This document shows, in pieces, positions 54,401-63,249 of a DNA stretch of 64,000 nucleotides. Numbering within the stretch: the first letter of the stretch is position 1; each line of letters opens with the position of its first letter. Position numbers and translations under genes: made by a program. Origin of the DNA: Thermanaeromonas sp. (GTDB taxonomy: Bacteria; Bacillota; DSM-521; Neomoorellales; Neomoorellaceae); the NCBI RefSeq assembly GCF_021890735.1, contig NZ_JAKKUR010000001.1, forward strand, positions 41,792 through 105,791. The letters run 5' to 3'. The notes below the pieces were generated by a model. The model saw nothing but the letters and a program-made list of their open reading frames with translations, did no database searches and was not told the DNA's origin.

Positions 54401-55405
54401 TTATCTTATAACTCCGGCAAAAACCAAGACTACAAATATCAGGTAAAATGCCCCACCGCCCATAAGGGTATACGGCGTTAAATGTTTCTTCCAGCGGATC
54501 TGCAGGTATACAGCCCCTGCTGAAAGAATGGCTAGAACCGCACTGATCATCGCACCAACAGTAAGGTCCCAACTGGTCATGGTTATTCCCAGTGCAGGCA
54601 GGAGGGAACTTTGGAAAACCATGGCCCCCGTAATGTTACCCAAAGCTAAGGTATCCTTCCCCCTACCTATCCAGATGATACTATTAAACTTCTCGGGAAG
54701 CTCTGTAGCTATCGGTGCTATGATGAGGGATAATACAAAGGCCGGTACACCTAACAGGTTAGATAAATGCTCCACGCCTCTGACAAAAATGCGCGCCCCT
54801 CCTATAATCAATCCCAGGGCTACTAAAACCTGAAATACGACCAACCCTAAGGCAGGGTCTTCGCTACGCCGCGCAAAATAAAGCGGGTGTAACTCCTCTT
54901 CTTCGTTATTGCCGCTTTCCCGGGTTACGGTAAGATAGGCGTAAACAAAGTAGGCTATGGCGAGGAAAATGGCTATTATCTGCTTCCATAGATGTGTTTT
55001 TAATAGGGCAGCCAGGATAGCTACAGCATAAACAAGCAAAAAGAAGGCCAGGTCCCGCCCCATGATCACTGTATTAATGCGCATGCGGGGAAAATCATGG
55101 CGCCTGCCCCGGTAGGCAATTACGGCGAGACCTACAATGAAAAAGGCTAAAGTACTAAGCATAAAAGGTGCTCCTAAAATAGCCCCGATACCTACCTCTT
55201 CTCCTACGTGACCGCCTCCAAACAGGATGGCTACCACCGGGATCATGCTCTCGGGGAGGGCAGTCCCCACGGCTGCAAGTATGCTGCCCACAGCTCCTTC
55301 ACCGAGGTTGAGTTTTTTGCCCAACCATTCCACACCATTAGTGAACACTTCTGCTCCGAGTAAGATGATTCCGAGGCTGATAACGAGCAAGACTATATCT
55401 GCCAT
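54401..55405 (-). CDS. Sodium/calcium exchanger-family membrane antiporter
   Basis: GEGAVGSILAAVGTALPESMIPVVAILFGG and second alpha-repeat LSLIIAPIATELPEKFNSIIWIGRGKDTLALGNITGAMVFQS. Confidence 0.92.
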   Translation of the reverse strand: MADIVLLVISLGIILLGAEVFTNGVEWLGKKLNLGEGAVGSILAAVGTALPESMIPVVAILFGGGHVGEEVGIGAILGAPFMLSTLAFFIVGLAVIAYRGRRHDFPRMRINTVIMGRDLAFFLLVYAVAILAALLKTHLWKQIIAIFLAIAYFVYAYLTVTRESGNNEEEELHPLYFARRSEDPALGLVVFQVLVALGLIIGGARIFVRGVEHLSNLLGVPAFVLSLIIAPIATELPEKFNSIIWIGRGKDTLALGNITGAMVFQSSLLPALGITMTSWDLTVGAMISAVLAILSAGAVYLQIRWKKHLTPYTLMGGGAFYLIFVVLVFAGVIR

Positions 55406-55470
55406 ACACCTTCACCCCCGATTAATCATAAGCTTCACAGGAACTTCTTAAAAATCTCAAATCTTACCTG

Positions 55471-55516
55471 AAAAAATTAAGAGACCTCCCCCCCCTAACT
55501 TGGGCGGTAAGGTCTC
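55471..55516 (-). terminator. Riboswitch expression-platform terminator
   Basis: GAGACCTTACCGCCCAAGTTAGGGGGGGGAGGTCTCTTAATTTTTT; 5' arm is part of the aptamer 3' end. Confidence 0.82.
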
Positions 55517-55617
55517 GCCCTTATGTAAACCGGATCCGGGCCATATACGCCGTGCTGACGGATCCTGGTACCGGGTCGTTCTGTATGAGTCCCGGCGGCT
55601 ACTCCCCTTAGAGCCCA
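55501..55617 (-). ncRNA. yybP-ykoY-type (Mn2+) riboswitch aptamer
   Basis: Minus strand TGGGCTCTAAGGGGAGTAGCC ... GGGCGAGACCTTACCGCCCA; hallmark AAGGGGAGUAGC and GAGACCUU; P1 UGGGC/GCCCA. Confidence 0.85.
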
Positions 55618-55731
55618 CACCATGTATGTTACTTGTTTTCAGCTCCTCTATGGAAGCTGTAGAGTATCCTCTGCCACCCTTACCGTGTGTGTTAGATGTC
55701 CCTTAGAGCACAATCTCCCAACCTATTTGTG

Positions 55732-56487
55732 CTACTCTAATGCTATAACTTCCCTTCTTCTCTCCCTAAAGGTCACAAGTTTGGTATAACCTATTCTTTT
55801 GAGTAGGCGAATGGCTTTCTCCCGGCTTCTACCCACCTCCTCCGGACTATGAGCATCCGAAGACACGGTTACCGGAATGTTAAGCTCAAAGCAGCGCTCC
55901 AACAGCTCCACCGAAGGGTATATTTCTCCCACCAGCTTGTACAATCCTGCAGTATTTACCTCCACTGCCACACCGGCCCGGGCGACAACCCTAAGGGCAG
56001 GCTCAGCCAGCTCCACCACAGGCCTTCGCGGCCTATGTCCGTATAACTTTATCAGATCTAAGTGCCCAATTATCTGGAAAAAACCGCTGGAAGCAGCCCG
56101 GGCAACCAGTTCAAAATAAACACTGTAAAGCTCGTCCATATCCCAATCAGCATAAAAGGCCTCTCCGCCCGGGCTGTCAAACCCCCAAGCCCCAATATCG
56201 TGAACAGAAGCGATAAGGTAATCCCAGGGGCGGGAGGCAACAGTCTCTAAATCACACCTGTCAGGCCGGAAGCTAACCTCCAGCCCCCTCTTTATTTCTA
56301 TAGGAGATAACCGGCGTAACTCTTCAAAAACCTTAAAATCCAGGCCGTAGAGGTATTCATCGTGCTCGGCAAAACCGAGTTCTCTCAAGCCCTGCTTTTG
56401 AGCCGCTTCAACATAAGGCCACAGCCGTTCTATCGTATGAGGCGGACCGATATGTCCCAAGCCATGGACATGCAGATCAGTACTCAT
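55732..56487 (-). CDS. PHP-domain protein (histidinol-phosphatase/HisJ-like)
   Basis: STDLHVHGLGHIGPP; GFAEHDEYL; EVNTAGL; SSDAHSPEEVG. Confidence 0.88.
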   Translation of the reverse strand: MSTDLHVHGLGHIGPPHTIERLWPYVEAAQKQGLRELGFAEHDEYLYGLDFKVFEELRRLSPIEIKRGLEVSFRPDRCDLETVASRPWDYLIASVHDIGAWGFDSPGGEAFYADWDMDELYSVYFELVARAASSGFFQIIGHLDLIKLYGHRPRRPVVELAEPALRVVARAGVAVEVNTAGLYKLVGEIYPSVELLERCFELNIPVTVSSDAHSPEEVGRSREKAIRLLKRIGYTKLVTFRERRREVIALE

Positions 56488-57310
56488 TGGGCAACTCCTT
56501 AAGCTGCGCCAAAGTGAACACCGGGCCGTCCAGACATACGTATTTGCTTCCCAAGTTGCACCGCCCGCATTTTCCGATACCGCACTTCATGCGCATCTCC
56601 AGGGTGGTAACAATCTGGTCGTCTTTGAAGCCCAACTTCTCCAGTACCTGCAGGACAAACTTAATCATTATGGGCGGCCCGCAAGTTACCGCTACCCTGC
56701 CTTGAGGCGTAGGCTTAAGCTCCTCCACAAAGGCGGGAACAAAACCTTCGTGCCCGGTCCAGGTGTCGTCTCCTTTGTCTACTGTGACGTCTACACGGCA
56801 ATTCTCCACTTTAGGCCAGTTTTCAAAAAGATCCTTCTTAAAGCACAGGTCAGCCGGTGAGCGGGCCCCGTAGATGATCCACAAATGCCCAAATTTATCA
56901 CGGTGTTCAATACAGTAATTGATCAGGGAGCGTACCGGGGCCAGCCCTATACCGCCGCCGATGAAGAGAACGTCTTTACCGTAAAACATTTCCAGGGGGA
57001 ACCCGTTGCCATACGGACCCCGTATGCCAACGGTCTGGCCTACCTCAGCTTCATGAAAGGCCTCCGTCAGGGTGCCCACTTTTTTAATAGAAATCTCCAG
57101 GTGTTCAGGCCCCTGCGAAGTAATAGAAAACATGGCTTCTCCCACGTTTAATAATGATAACATAGCTAGCTGGCCAGGTAAAGGAGTAAATGGTTTACCT
57201 TGGTCGGTAGTTATATAAAAAGTCTTTATATCCGGCGTCTCCTCAACGATGTTTATGATCCGGCCGAGCTGCGGTACCAAAGGATTCCCGTTTCTAAAAC
57301 TTTCAGCCAT
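56477..57310 (-). CDS. FAD/NAD(P)-binding oxidoreductase subunit (FlxA/AsrB/HydG-like) with 2Fe-2S motif
   Basis: LFIGGGIGLAPVRSLINYC; CGIGKCGRCNLGSKYVC. Confidence 0.88.
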   Translation of the reverse strand: MAESFRNGNPLVPQLGRIINIVEETPDIKTFYITTDQGKPFTPLPGQLAMLSLLNVGEAMFSITSQGPEHLEISIKKVGTLTEAFHEAEVGQTVGIRGPYGNGFPLEMFYGKDVLFIGGGIGLAPVRSLINYCIEHRDKFGHLWIIYGARSPADLCFKKDLFENWPKVENCRVDVTVDKGDDTWTGHEGFVPAFVEELKPTPQGRVAVTCGPPIMIKFVLQVLEKLGFKDDQIVTTLEMRMKCGIGKCGRCNLGSKYVCLDGPVFTLAQLKELPNEY

Positions 57311-58307
57311 CCAAGGCCACCTCCTTTATGGCCTGGATTATTTTGGTGATATCCATATGCACCGGACAGCGTTCCAAGCAACGGCCACATCCCACGCAAC
57401 CCAGCTTACCATAGCGCTCGGGGAAGTACCGGAGCTTGTGTAAAATGCGGTTGCGTACCCGTTCTTTCCTTGTCGGTCGGGGATTATGGCCGCCGGCCAT
57501 GCGGGTGTACTCTGCAAACATACATGAATCCCAGCACCTAAATTTAAAACCCTCATTGCCCCGGTTTTCGCTCTGAATGTCGAAACAGTGACAGGTGGGG
57601 CAGAGAAAGGTACAGGCCGCACAACCTACACATTTGTGCCACAGGTCATCCCAGAAGGGATGCTCAAACATCCTTTGGAGCTTTTCCGTAACCCCTTCCG
57701 GGTCTACCTCCAACGAAGGACGAGCCCCAGCAGGAGGTTCCTCAGATACCTCGGTCAATAGAGTTCCTACCTTATCCAGAAGAGCCTTGCCCCTTTCACT
57801 GGTGGCTTGCAAGAGGTACCCGTCGTCTTTCTCCCAGGCCTGGATATCCACTCCCTCGGCCCGGGCCGGGTCGACGCCTAAGGAGGTGCAAAAGCAAGTA
57901 TCTAGTGCTTCCCGGCAGGCCAGGGCTACTACCAAGGTATTCTCCCGCCTCCGGCGGTAGAATTCATCCACATACCCTTTGGTAAGGAAAACGTCGTCTA
58001 AAAGCAAAAGACTCCGTGCGTCGCAAGAGCGCACCCCGACCAGCACGCACTTTTGTTGGGGAAGAGAAAGCTCCTCTAAAAAAGCCGCCTGGCCTTCTAC
58101 ACGGTATCGGTACATTTCTTCCGTACGCGGGAAAAATAACTCCTTGGGCGGCAAAACTGTGCTTCCGGGTTTAAAAGTTACTTCTGCCTGCCCGGTCCAG
58201 GGGCGGAAGGTGCTGACACCGTCCTCTTCCTGGGGAGTATATACCACAGCCTCCTCCGACCATACAGATAAAACTTGGGGTAATTTATCTCTTTTAACCT
58301 TTAACAT
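57303..58307 (-). CDS. 4Fe-4S dicluster protein (FlxB/AsrA-like)
   Basis: CVGCAACTFLCPTCHCFD and CVGCGRCLERCPVHMDI. Confidence 0.85.
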   Translation of the reverse strand: MLKVKRDKLPQVLSVWSEEAVVYTPQEEDGVSTFRPWTGQAEVTFKPGSTVLPPKELFFPRTEEMYRYRVEGQAAFLEELSLPQQKCVLVGVRSCDARSLLLLDDVFLTKGYVDEFYRRRRENTLVVALACREALDTCFCTSLGVDPARAEGVDIQAWEKDDGYLLQATSERGKALLDKVGTLLTEVSEEPPAGARPSLEVDPEGVTEKLQRMFEHPFWDDLWHKCVGCAACTFLCPTCHCFDIQSENRGNEGFKFRCWDSCMFAEYTRMAGGHNPRPTRKERVRNRILHKLRYFPERYGKLGCVGCGRCLERCPVHMDITKIIQAIKEVALDG

Positions 58308-58321
58308 TTCAGCACCTCCCT

Positions 58322-59227
58322 CTAGACAAAGTAATCAGGATCCTCTGTCCGGTAGGTACCCAAAGGTGGCGGGGTTTCCGTATCCAGGCCGGCTTCATAC
58401 GGTCCGAAGAGTTCGTTAAGATCTTTGATTATCTTCCTGTGCAGGCTCATGATGGGAATCCCCACCGGGCATACCCGCTCGCACTCCCCGCACTCAATAC
58501 AGCGTCCCGCCACATGCAATGCCCGGGTTAAACCGTAAAATTCATTTTCAGTTTTAACTATGCGCTTGCTGCACCAACCGGATTGGGAACGATCGAAGAT
58601 GCACTCCCGGCAGTTGCACGCCGGGCACACGTTGCGGCAAGCGTAACAGCGCAAGCACCGTTCATACTGCTTTGCCCAAAACTCATAACGTTCATCAGGA
58701 CTTAAAGCCAGTAAGCGTTCTACTTCCGTAAAGCGGTCCCGGGGCTCCTTTTCCCCTCTACCGGGTAACTTCTCGCCTGTATTGATGATCTCGTCAAAAA
58801 TCACAGGTTCCGGACGGGTACAAAAAGTACATCTTTCTTCTAAGTCAATCGTTTCCAAGGCCTCCGGGCCTTTCCCCCGGGCCTTACGAGCATCCCGCAC
58901 CCCGGGACATGTGATACCGATGATATATACTTTCTCCCTCTCTATCTGCTGGTCCTGCAGGAGCCTGTTTATACCCTTCGAATCGCATCCTTTTACGAAC
59001 AGCGCTACTTTCCCCTCCAGCTGGGTAAAATCCAGGAGATACTTGGCCAAATTGTTGGCGCAAAAATCATCCCAAATTAAGCGCTCCACTTCCTCCGGAC
59101 GGCGTACGAAAGCCGGCGAAGAATGATACCATAAAGAACCCTTCTCCCAACCGATAACCCATTCAACCTCACCTTTGGCAAGGAGCTCCTGGGCGCGTTC
59201 CCGCATCCTTTCGGTGATCTTGTTCAT
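58322..59227 (-). CDS. Iron-sulfur protein with FrhB-like N-terminus (FlxC-like)
   Basis: CLRCYACRNVCPACNCRECIFD; CIECGECERVCPVGIPI. Confidence 0.82.
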   Translation of the reverse strand: MNKITERMRERAQELLAKGEVEWVIGWEKGSLWYHSSPAFVRRPEEVERLIWDDFCANNLAKYLLDFTQLEGKVALFVKGCDSKGINRLLQDQQIEREKVYIIGITCPGVRDARKARGKGPEALETIDLEERCTFCTRPEPVIFDEIINTGEKLPGRGEKEPRDRFTEVERLLALSPDERYEFWAKQYERCLRCYACRNVCPACNCRECIFDRSQSGWCSKRIVKTENEFYGLTRALHVAGRCIECGECERVCPVGIPIMSLHRKIIKDLNELFGPYEAGLDTETPPPLGTYRTEDPDYFV

Positions 59228-59661
59228 ACCACATCCCTCAGCTTCCTATTGGGGCCTAATGCCCTGATCTCTTCGGTCATTTGGGTAATTATTTCTGCAA
59301 AACGAGGGCCTTCCGAGCCCGAAACCCAGCGCACCCTAAACCGAGCGGGCTCAATGCCTATAAATTCTAGAACACGCTCTAACACCAGCAACCGCCGGCG
59401 GGCGTGATAATTGCCACTAACATAGTGGCAGTCGCCCGGGTGTCAACCGGCCACCAGCACACCATCCGCTCCGCGTTGGAAGGCACGGAGAACAAATTGC
59501 GGATTTACCCTCCCAGAACAAGGTACCCGTATAATGCGGACATTGGCCGGATAACTAAGACGGTTTAGCCCTGCCAGGTCCGCGCCAGCATATGCGCACC
59601 AGTGGCAACAGAAAGCAATTATCTTAGGCTCCCAACGACTGGCCTCTTGATTTACAGACAT
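59224..59661 (-). CDS. mvhD: MvhD/FlxD-type electron-transfer subunit; in-frame UGA at 59443-59445 predicted as selenocysteine
   Basis: [72 protein letters not shown][U][39 protein letters not shown]...RKLRDVV; UGA replaces Cys of GCHPGDCHY. Confidence 0.9.
59412..59430 (-). other. SECIS-like stem-loop of mvhD
   Basis: TGCCACTATGTTAGTGGCA, 8-bp stem starting 12 nt after UGA. Confidence 0.7.
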
Positions 59662-61634
59662 GCTGCATCCACCTCCGCTAGTATCTGCTCGTTGGTAAAC
59701 CCGCGCAGGTTCAGGGCACCAGACCTGCATACAACGGTGCAGGAGCCGCAACCTTGGCATAATCCCATATTGACACTGGCTACCCGGCGGGCTACGGTCT
59801 TACCTGCCACCCTTTCGGTAATGGTCTTCATATCGATGGCCTTATATGGGCAGACAGGCTGGCAAAGGCCGCAACCCGAACATAAATTTTCGTCCACCGT
59901 AGAGATCATGGGATCGGTAGCCATCTCATCTTTGCTTAAAAGCTGGCACACCTTCACTGCCGCGCCACTAGCCTGGGCCACTGTATCCGGTATATCCTTG
60001 GGCCCCTGACAAGCCCCCGCTATGAACACTCCTGCCGTATAGGTTTCCACCGGACGCAGTTTAGGATGGGCTTCCTGGAAAAAGCCGTCCTTATCCGTGG
60101 CCAACCCCAACATCTTGGCCAATTCTTCCCATCCGCGACTGGGCACCATAGCTGTGGCCAGAACCACCAGGTCCGCAGCCACCGTGACCTGCCTACCTAA
60201 CAGGGTATCCTCGCCGCAGACGATAAGTTTGTCTCCTTCCTGATAGATACGGCTTACCCGACCTCGAACGTATACTGCTCCTTCGTGGACGGTCCGCGAA
60301 TAGAATTCTTCATAAGCCTTGCCCGGTGTACGGACGTCCATGTAGAATACAATAGCCTGGGCGCCCGGTATCTTCTCTAGCACCTGGTGGGCATGTTTGG
60401 CCGTATACATACAGCACGCCCGGGAACAGTAACTTTTACCCTTAGCCTCATCACGCGAACCTACGCATTTGATAAATACTACAGTCTTAGGCTCCTTACC
60501 GTCTGAGGGCCGTACGATCTTACCGCCTGTGGGGCCAGAGGCGCTGTTCATACGTTCAAAATGCATACCGGTGATGACGTCTGGGTAGCGGCCATAACCG
60601 TACTCTCCGTATACTTGCTCCCAAGGGAAAAGTTCATAGCCCGTAGCTACAACGATGGCCCCGAAGCTTTCCGTGACTACCTCATCCTGCTGCTCGTAGT
60701 CTATCGCCTTTGTAGGACAAACCTTCTGGCATACCCCGCACTTCCCCTTGGTGAACTGGCGGCAGTGCTCCTTGTCGATAACCGGCACGGCGGGAACGGC
60801 CTGCGGAAAAGGTATATATATGGCCTTACGCTTGCCCAAGCCTAAATCAAACTCACTGTCCACCTTAGTCGGACACTTCTCCCAGCACGTACCACAACCC
60901 GTACACTTGGTAGCGTCCACCATACGGGCTTTCTTGCGGATCGTTACCTGGAAATTACCTACGTACCCCGCTACCTGTTCCACCTCAGCATAGGTTATAA
61001 CCTGAATTTGAGGGTGCTGCGCCGCAGCAACCATCTTAGGCGTGCTTATTCAGGCAGAACAATCAAGGGTAGGGAACGTCTTATCCAGCTTGACCATGTT
61101 CCCCCCTATGGTAGGCTCACGGTCCAGGAGGACCACCTCATATCCTGCATCGGCAATATCTAAAGCCGCCTGCATACCCGCTATGCCAGCCCCTATTACT
61201 AAGGCCCGCTTGGTAATGGGGATGGTACTGGGTTTAAGGGGCGCATTGAGGCAAGCCTTGGCCACAGCTACGCGTACCAATTCTATAGCCTTTATTGTAG
61301 CTCCTTCTTTGTCCTTGGCATGAACCCACGCACACTGTTCACGGATATTGGCCATCTCTAAGAGGTAGGGATTTAGCCCCGCACTTTCCAGGGTTTTACG
61401 AAAGGTGGGTTCGTGCAGCCTGGGGGTGCAAGAGGCTACCACTACGCGGTTCAAGCGCTGTTCCTTAATGGTCTTACGAATAAGCTCCTGACCGGGGTCC
61501 GAACACATATACTGGTAATCAGTAGCAAAAACTACACCGGGAAAGCTCCGGGCCGCCTCTGCTACCCGCTTAACATCCACCACCGAAGCAATATTTGTCC
61601 CGCAGTGGCAAACGAATACCCCTACCCGCTTCAA
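59652..61634 (-). CDS. hdrA: CoB-CoM heterodisulfide reductase-like subunit HdrA; in-frame UGA at 61050-61052 predicted as selenocysteine
   Basis: 61634-61050 and 61034-59652 are in the same frame; read-through gives [10 protein letters not shown][U][16 protein letters not shown] at the conserved Cys of FPTLDCxxCxxTPKM. Confidence 0.92.
61013..61032 (-). other. SECIS-like stem-loop of hdrA
   Basis: GGTTGCTGCGGCGCAGCACC, starts 17 nt after UGA; resembles E. coli fdhF element GGUUGCAGGUCUGCACC. Confidence 0.75.
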
Positions 61635-62530
61635 GCCGTCTCCCTCCTCGTTGCAGGATGTCGTAAAATCTCCTTGCTCTCTAATAAGGGTAACGGGTTA
61701 ACAAAATGCTTGGACAAGCCTAACTCCTTGGGCGGGTAACCCAGTGCTATCCCTATAAGTTCGGTAAAGTAGAATATAGGAATATCAAGGCTCTCCTGGA
61801 ATCGGCGCTTGGCCTCCCCTTGACGCATGTCGAGATTAAGAAAACATAGCGGACAGGCCACGGCTATACAATCTGCGCCACTGGCCTTGGCATGTTTTAA
61901 AATCCGGAAGATGGGCCACAGCCCTATATCCGTCCGTGATGTAGCAAGGCTAGCGCTGCAGCACTCGGTCTTAAAAGCCCAGGGTACCGGCGTAGCTCCC
62001 AAGGCTTCCACCAGCCGGTCCATAGTCTGCGGATCCTCAGGGTCATCAAATCCCGTAAGCCCCGGTGGCCTCACCAGAAGGCACCCGTAATAGGCTGCTA
62101 CTTTAAGCCCCGTAAGGGGCCGGGTTACCAAGCCCTGGATTTTTTCCAATCCCACTCCGTTCACCACAACATCCAAAAAAGCCCGCACTTCGACCCGTCC
62201 CTGGTAATCCATCCCGATTATTTCTTTGATAGTGTTGCGCATCTCTTCTGACCCGCGTACCGCCACTTGGGAAGCCTTTAGCCGGTTAAAGCAAGCAGCA
62301 CAAGGAACGGCCACATCCAGGCCCTCCCTTTCGGCAATGGCCAGATTCCTAGCCGGAAGGGCAAGGGCCAGGAGATGATCGGTATTATGAGCTGCCGAGG
62401 CTCCACAACAGTTCCATTCCGGGATCTCCCATAGCTCCAAGCCCAGATGCTTGGCCACCAACCTGGCAGAGATATCGTATTCCACTGCTGTGGCGTGAAG
62501 GGAACACCCGGGGTAATAGGCGTACTTCAA
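61631..62530 (-). CDS. hdrB: Heterodisulfide reductase-like subunit HdrB
   Basis: YYPGCSLHATAVEYDIS; EWNCCGASAAH; VPCAACFNRLK; two CCG-type domains. Confidence 0.93.
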   Translation of the reverse strand: MKYAYYPGCSLHATAVEYDISARLVAKHLGLELWEIPEWNCCGASAAHNTDHLLALALPARNLAIAEREGLDVAVPCAACFNRLKASQVAVRGSEEMRNTIKEIIGMDYQGRVEVRAFLDVVVNGVGLEKIQGLVTRPLTGLKVAAYYGCLLVRPPGLTGFDDPEDPQTMDRLVEALGATPVPWAFKTECCSASLATSRTDIGLWPIFRILKHAKASGADCIAVACPLCFLNLDMRQGEAKRRFQESLDIPIFYFTELIGIALGYPPKELGLSKHFVNPLPLLESKEILRHPATRRETA

Positions 62531-63108
62531 TGCTCAGCACCTCCTCGGGAGCGCACCCTTTGGAAGATGGCTTTAACTGCCGCGCTATCCTTAATCCGGG
62601 AAGGGAAAGGGCTTATTTTACCGTTCAAAAATAGGGCGGGAGCCAATCCGGCATCCTTGAAGGGCTGGCCAGACTGGAGGTTAAACTGCACTATAAGCCC
62701 CATCTCGTGCACCCTTCCGTAACGTTCCACAGAACCTAAGAAGGCTCGGTCGAAAAGGTGTACCTTCTTATCCGTTACCAGGCCCGCACGGCCAGCCTCC
62801 TGGCGCAAAGCTTCCATAAGCCGCGGCAGGTCTACCTCTTTAGGACAACGCGTATAGCACGTCTGGCAATGTGCGCATATCCATATAGTCCGGCTCCTTA
62901 AAGCTTCATCAACAAAACCCAGCTGTAGCAAGCGTATTATCTGCCGGGGAACGTAGTCCATAGCGAAGGCCATGGGACAGCCGGCCGAACATTTGCCGCA
63001 TTGATAGCAATTTTTTACGTCCACACCGCTTCTTCTCTCTACGCGCTTAAGCAAATCCCAATTTTGAGCCATTATGCTGGATAACTCGCGGGGCTCCATA
63101 CTTTTCAC
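62527..63108 (-). CDS. hdrC: Heterodisulfide reductase-like subunit HdrC
   Basis: CYQCGKCSAGCPMAFAMDYVPRQIIRLLQLG; CAHCQTCYTRCPKEVDLPRLMEALR. Confidence 0.94.
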   Translation of the reverse strand: MKSMEPRELSSIMAQNWDLLKRVERRSGVDVKNCYQCGKCSAGCPMAFAMDYVPRQIIRLLQLGFVDEALRSRTIWICAHCQTCYTRCPKEVDLPRLMEALRQEAGRAGLVTDKKVHLFDRAFLGSVERYGRVHEMGLIVQFNLQSGQPFKDAGLAPALFLNGKISPFPSRIKDSAAVKAIFQRVRSRGGAEH

Positions 63109-63187
63109 CTCTTTATAAATCCAAACTGTAACTTTTTATTCTCCTTTGAGCCTCAAAATCCTCTTGGTTTCACACAAAGTCCAGGTC

Positions 63188-63226
63188 TAAAACAAAAAAA
63201 TCCACCGTAGAGTCTTGTACGGTTGG
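63188..63226 (-). terminator. Terminator-like hairpin in the intergenic region upstream of hdrC
   Basis: Minus strand CCAACCGTA-CAAGACTC-TACGGTGG-ATTTTTTTGTTTT. Confidence 0.5.
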
Positions 63227-63249
63227 GGCAATTCAAAGGGGGACGAACC

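Noticed and set aside
59443-59760. ORF starting [21 protein letters not shown] as a distinct 105-aa protein
   Set aside because: Its first 33 codons overlap hdrA in another frame; the real start is [10 protein letters not shown] at 59661 and the frame continues past the UGA.
61050-61052. hdrA as a pseudogene or nonsense mutation
   Set aside because: The frame is intact on both sides, the TGA sits at a conserved Cys, a SECIS-like hairpin follows, and a neighbouring gene shows the same pattern.
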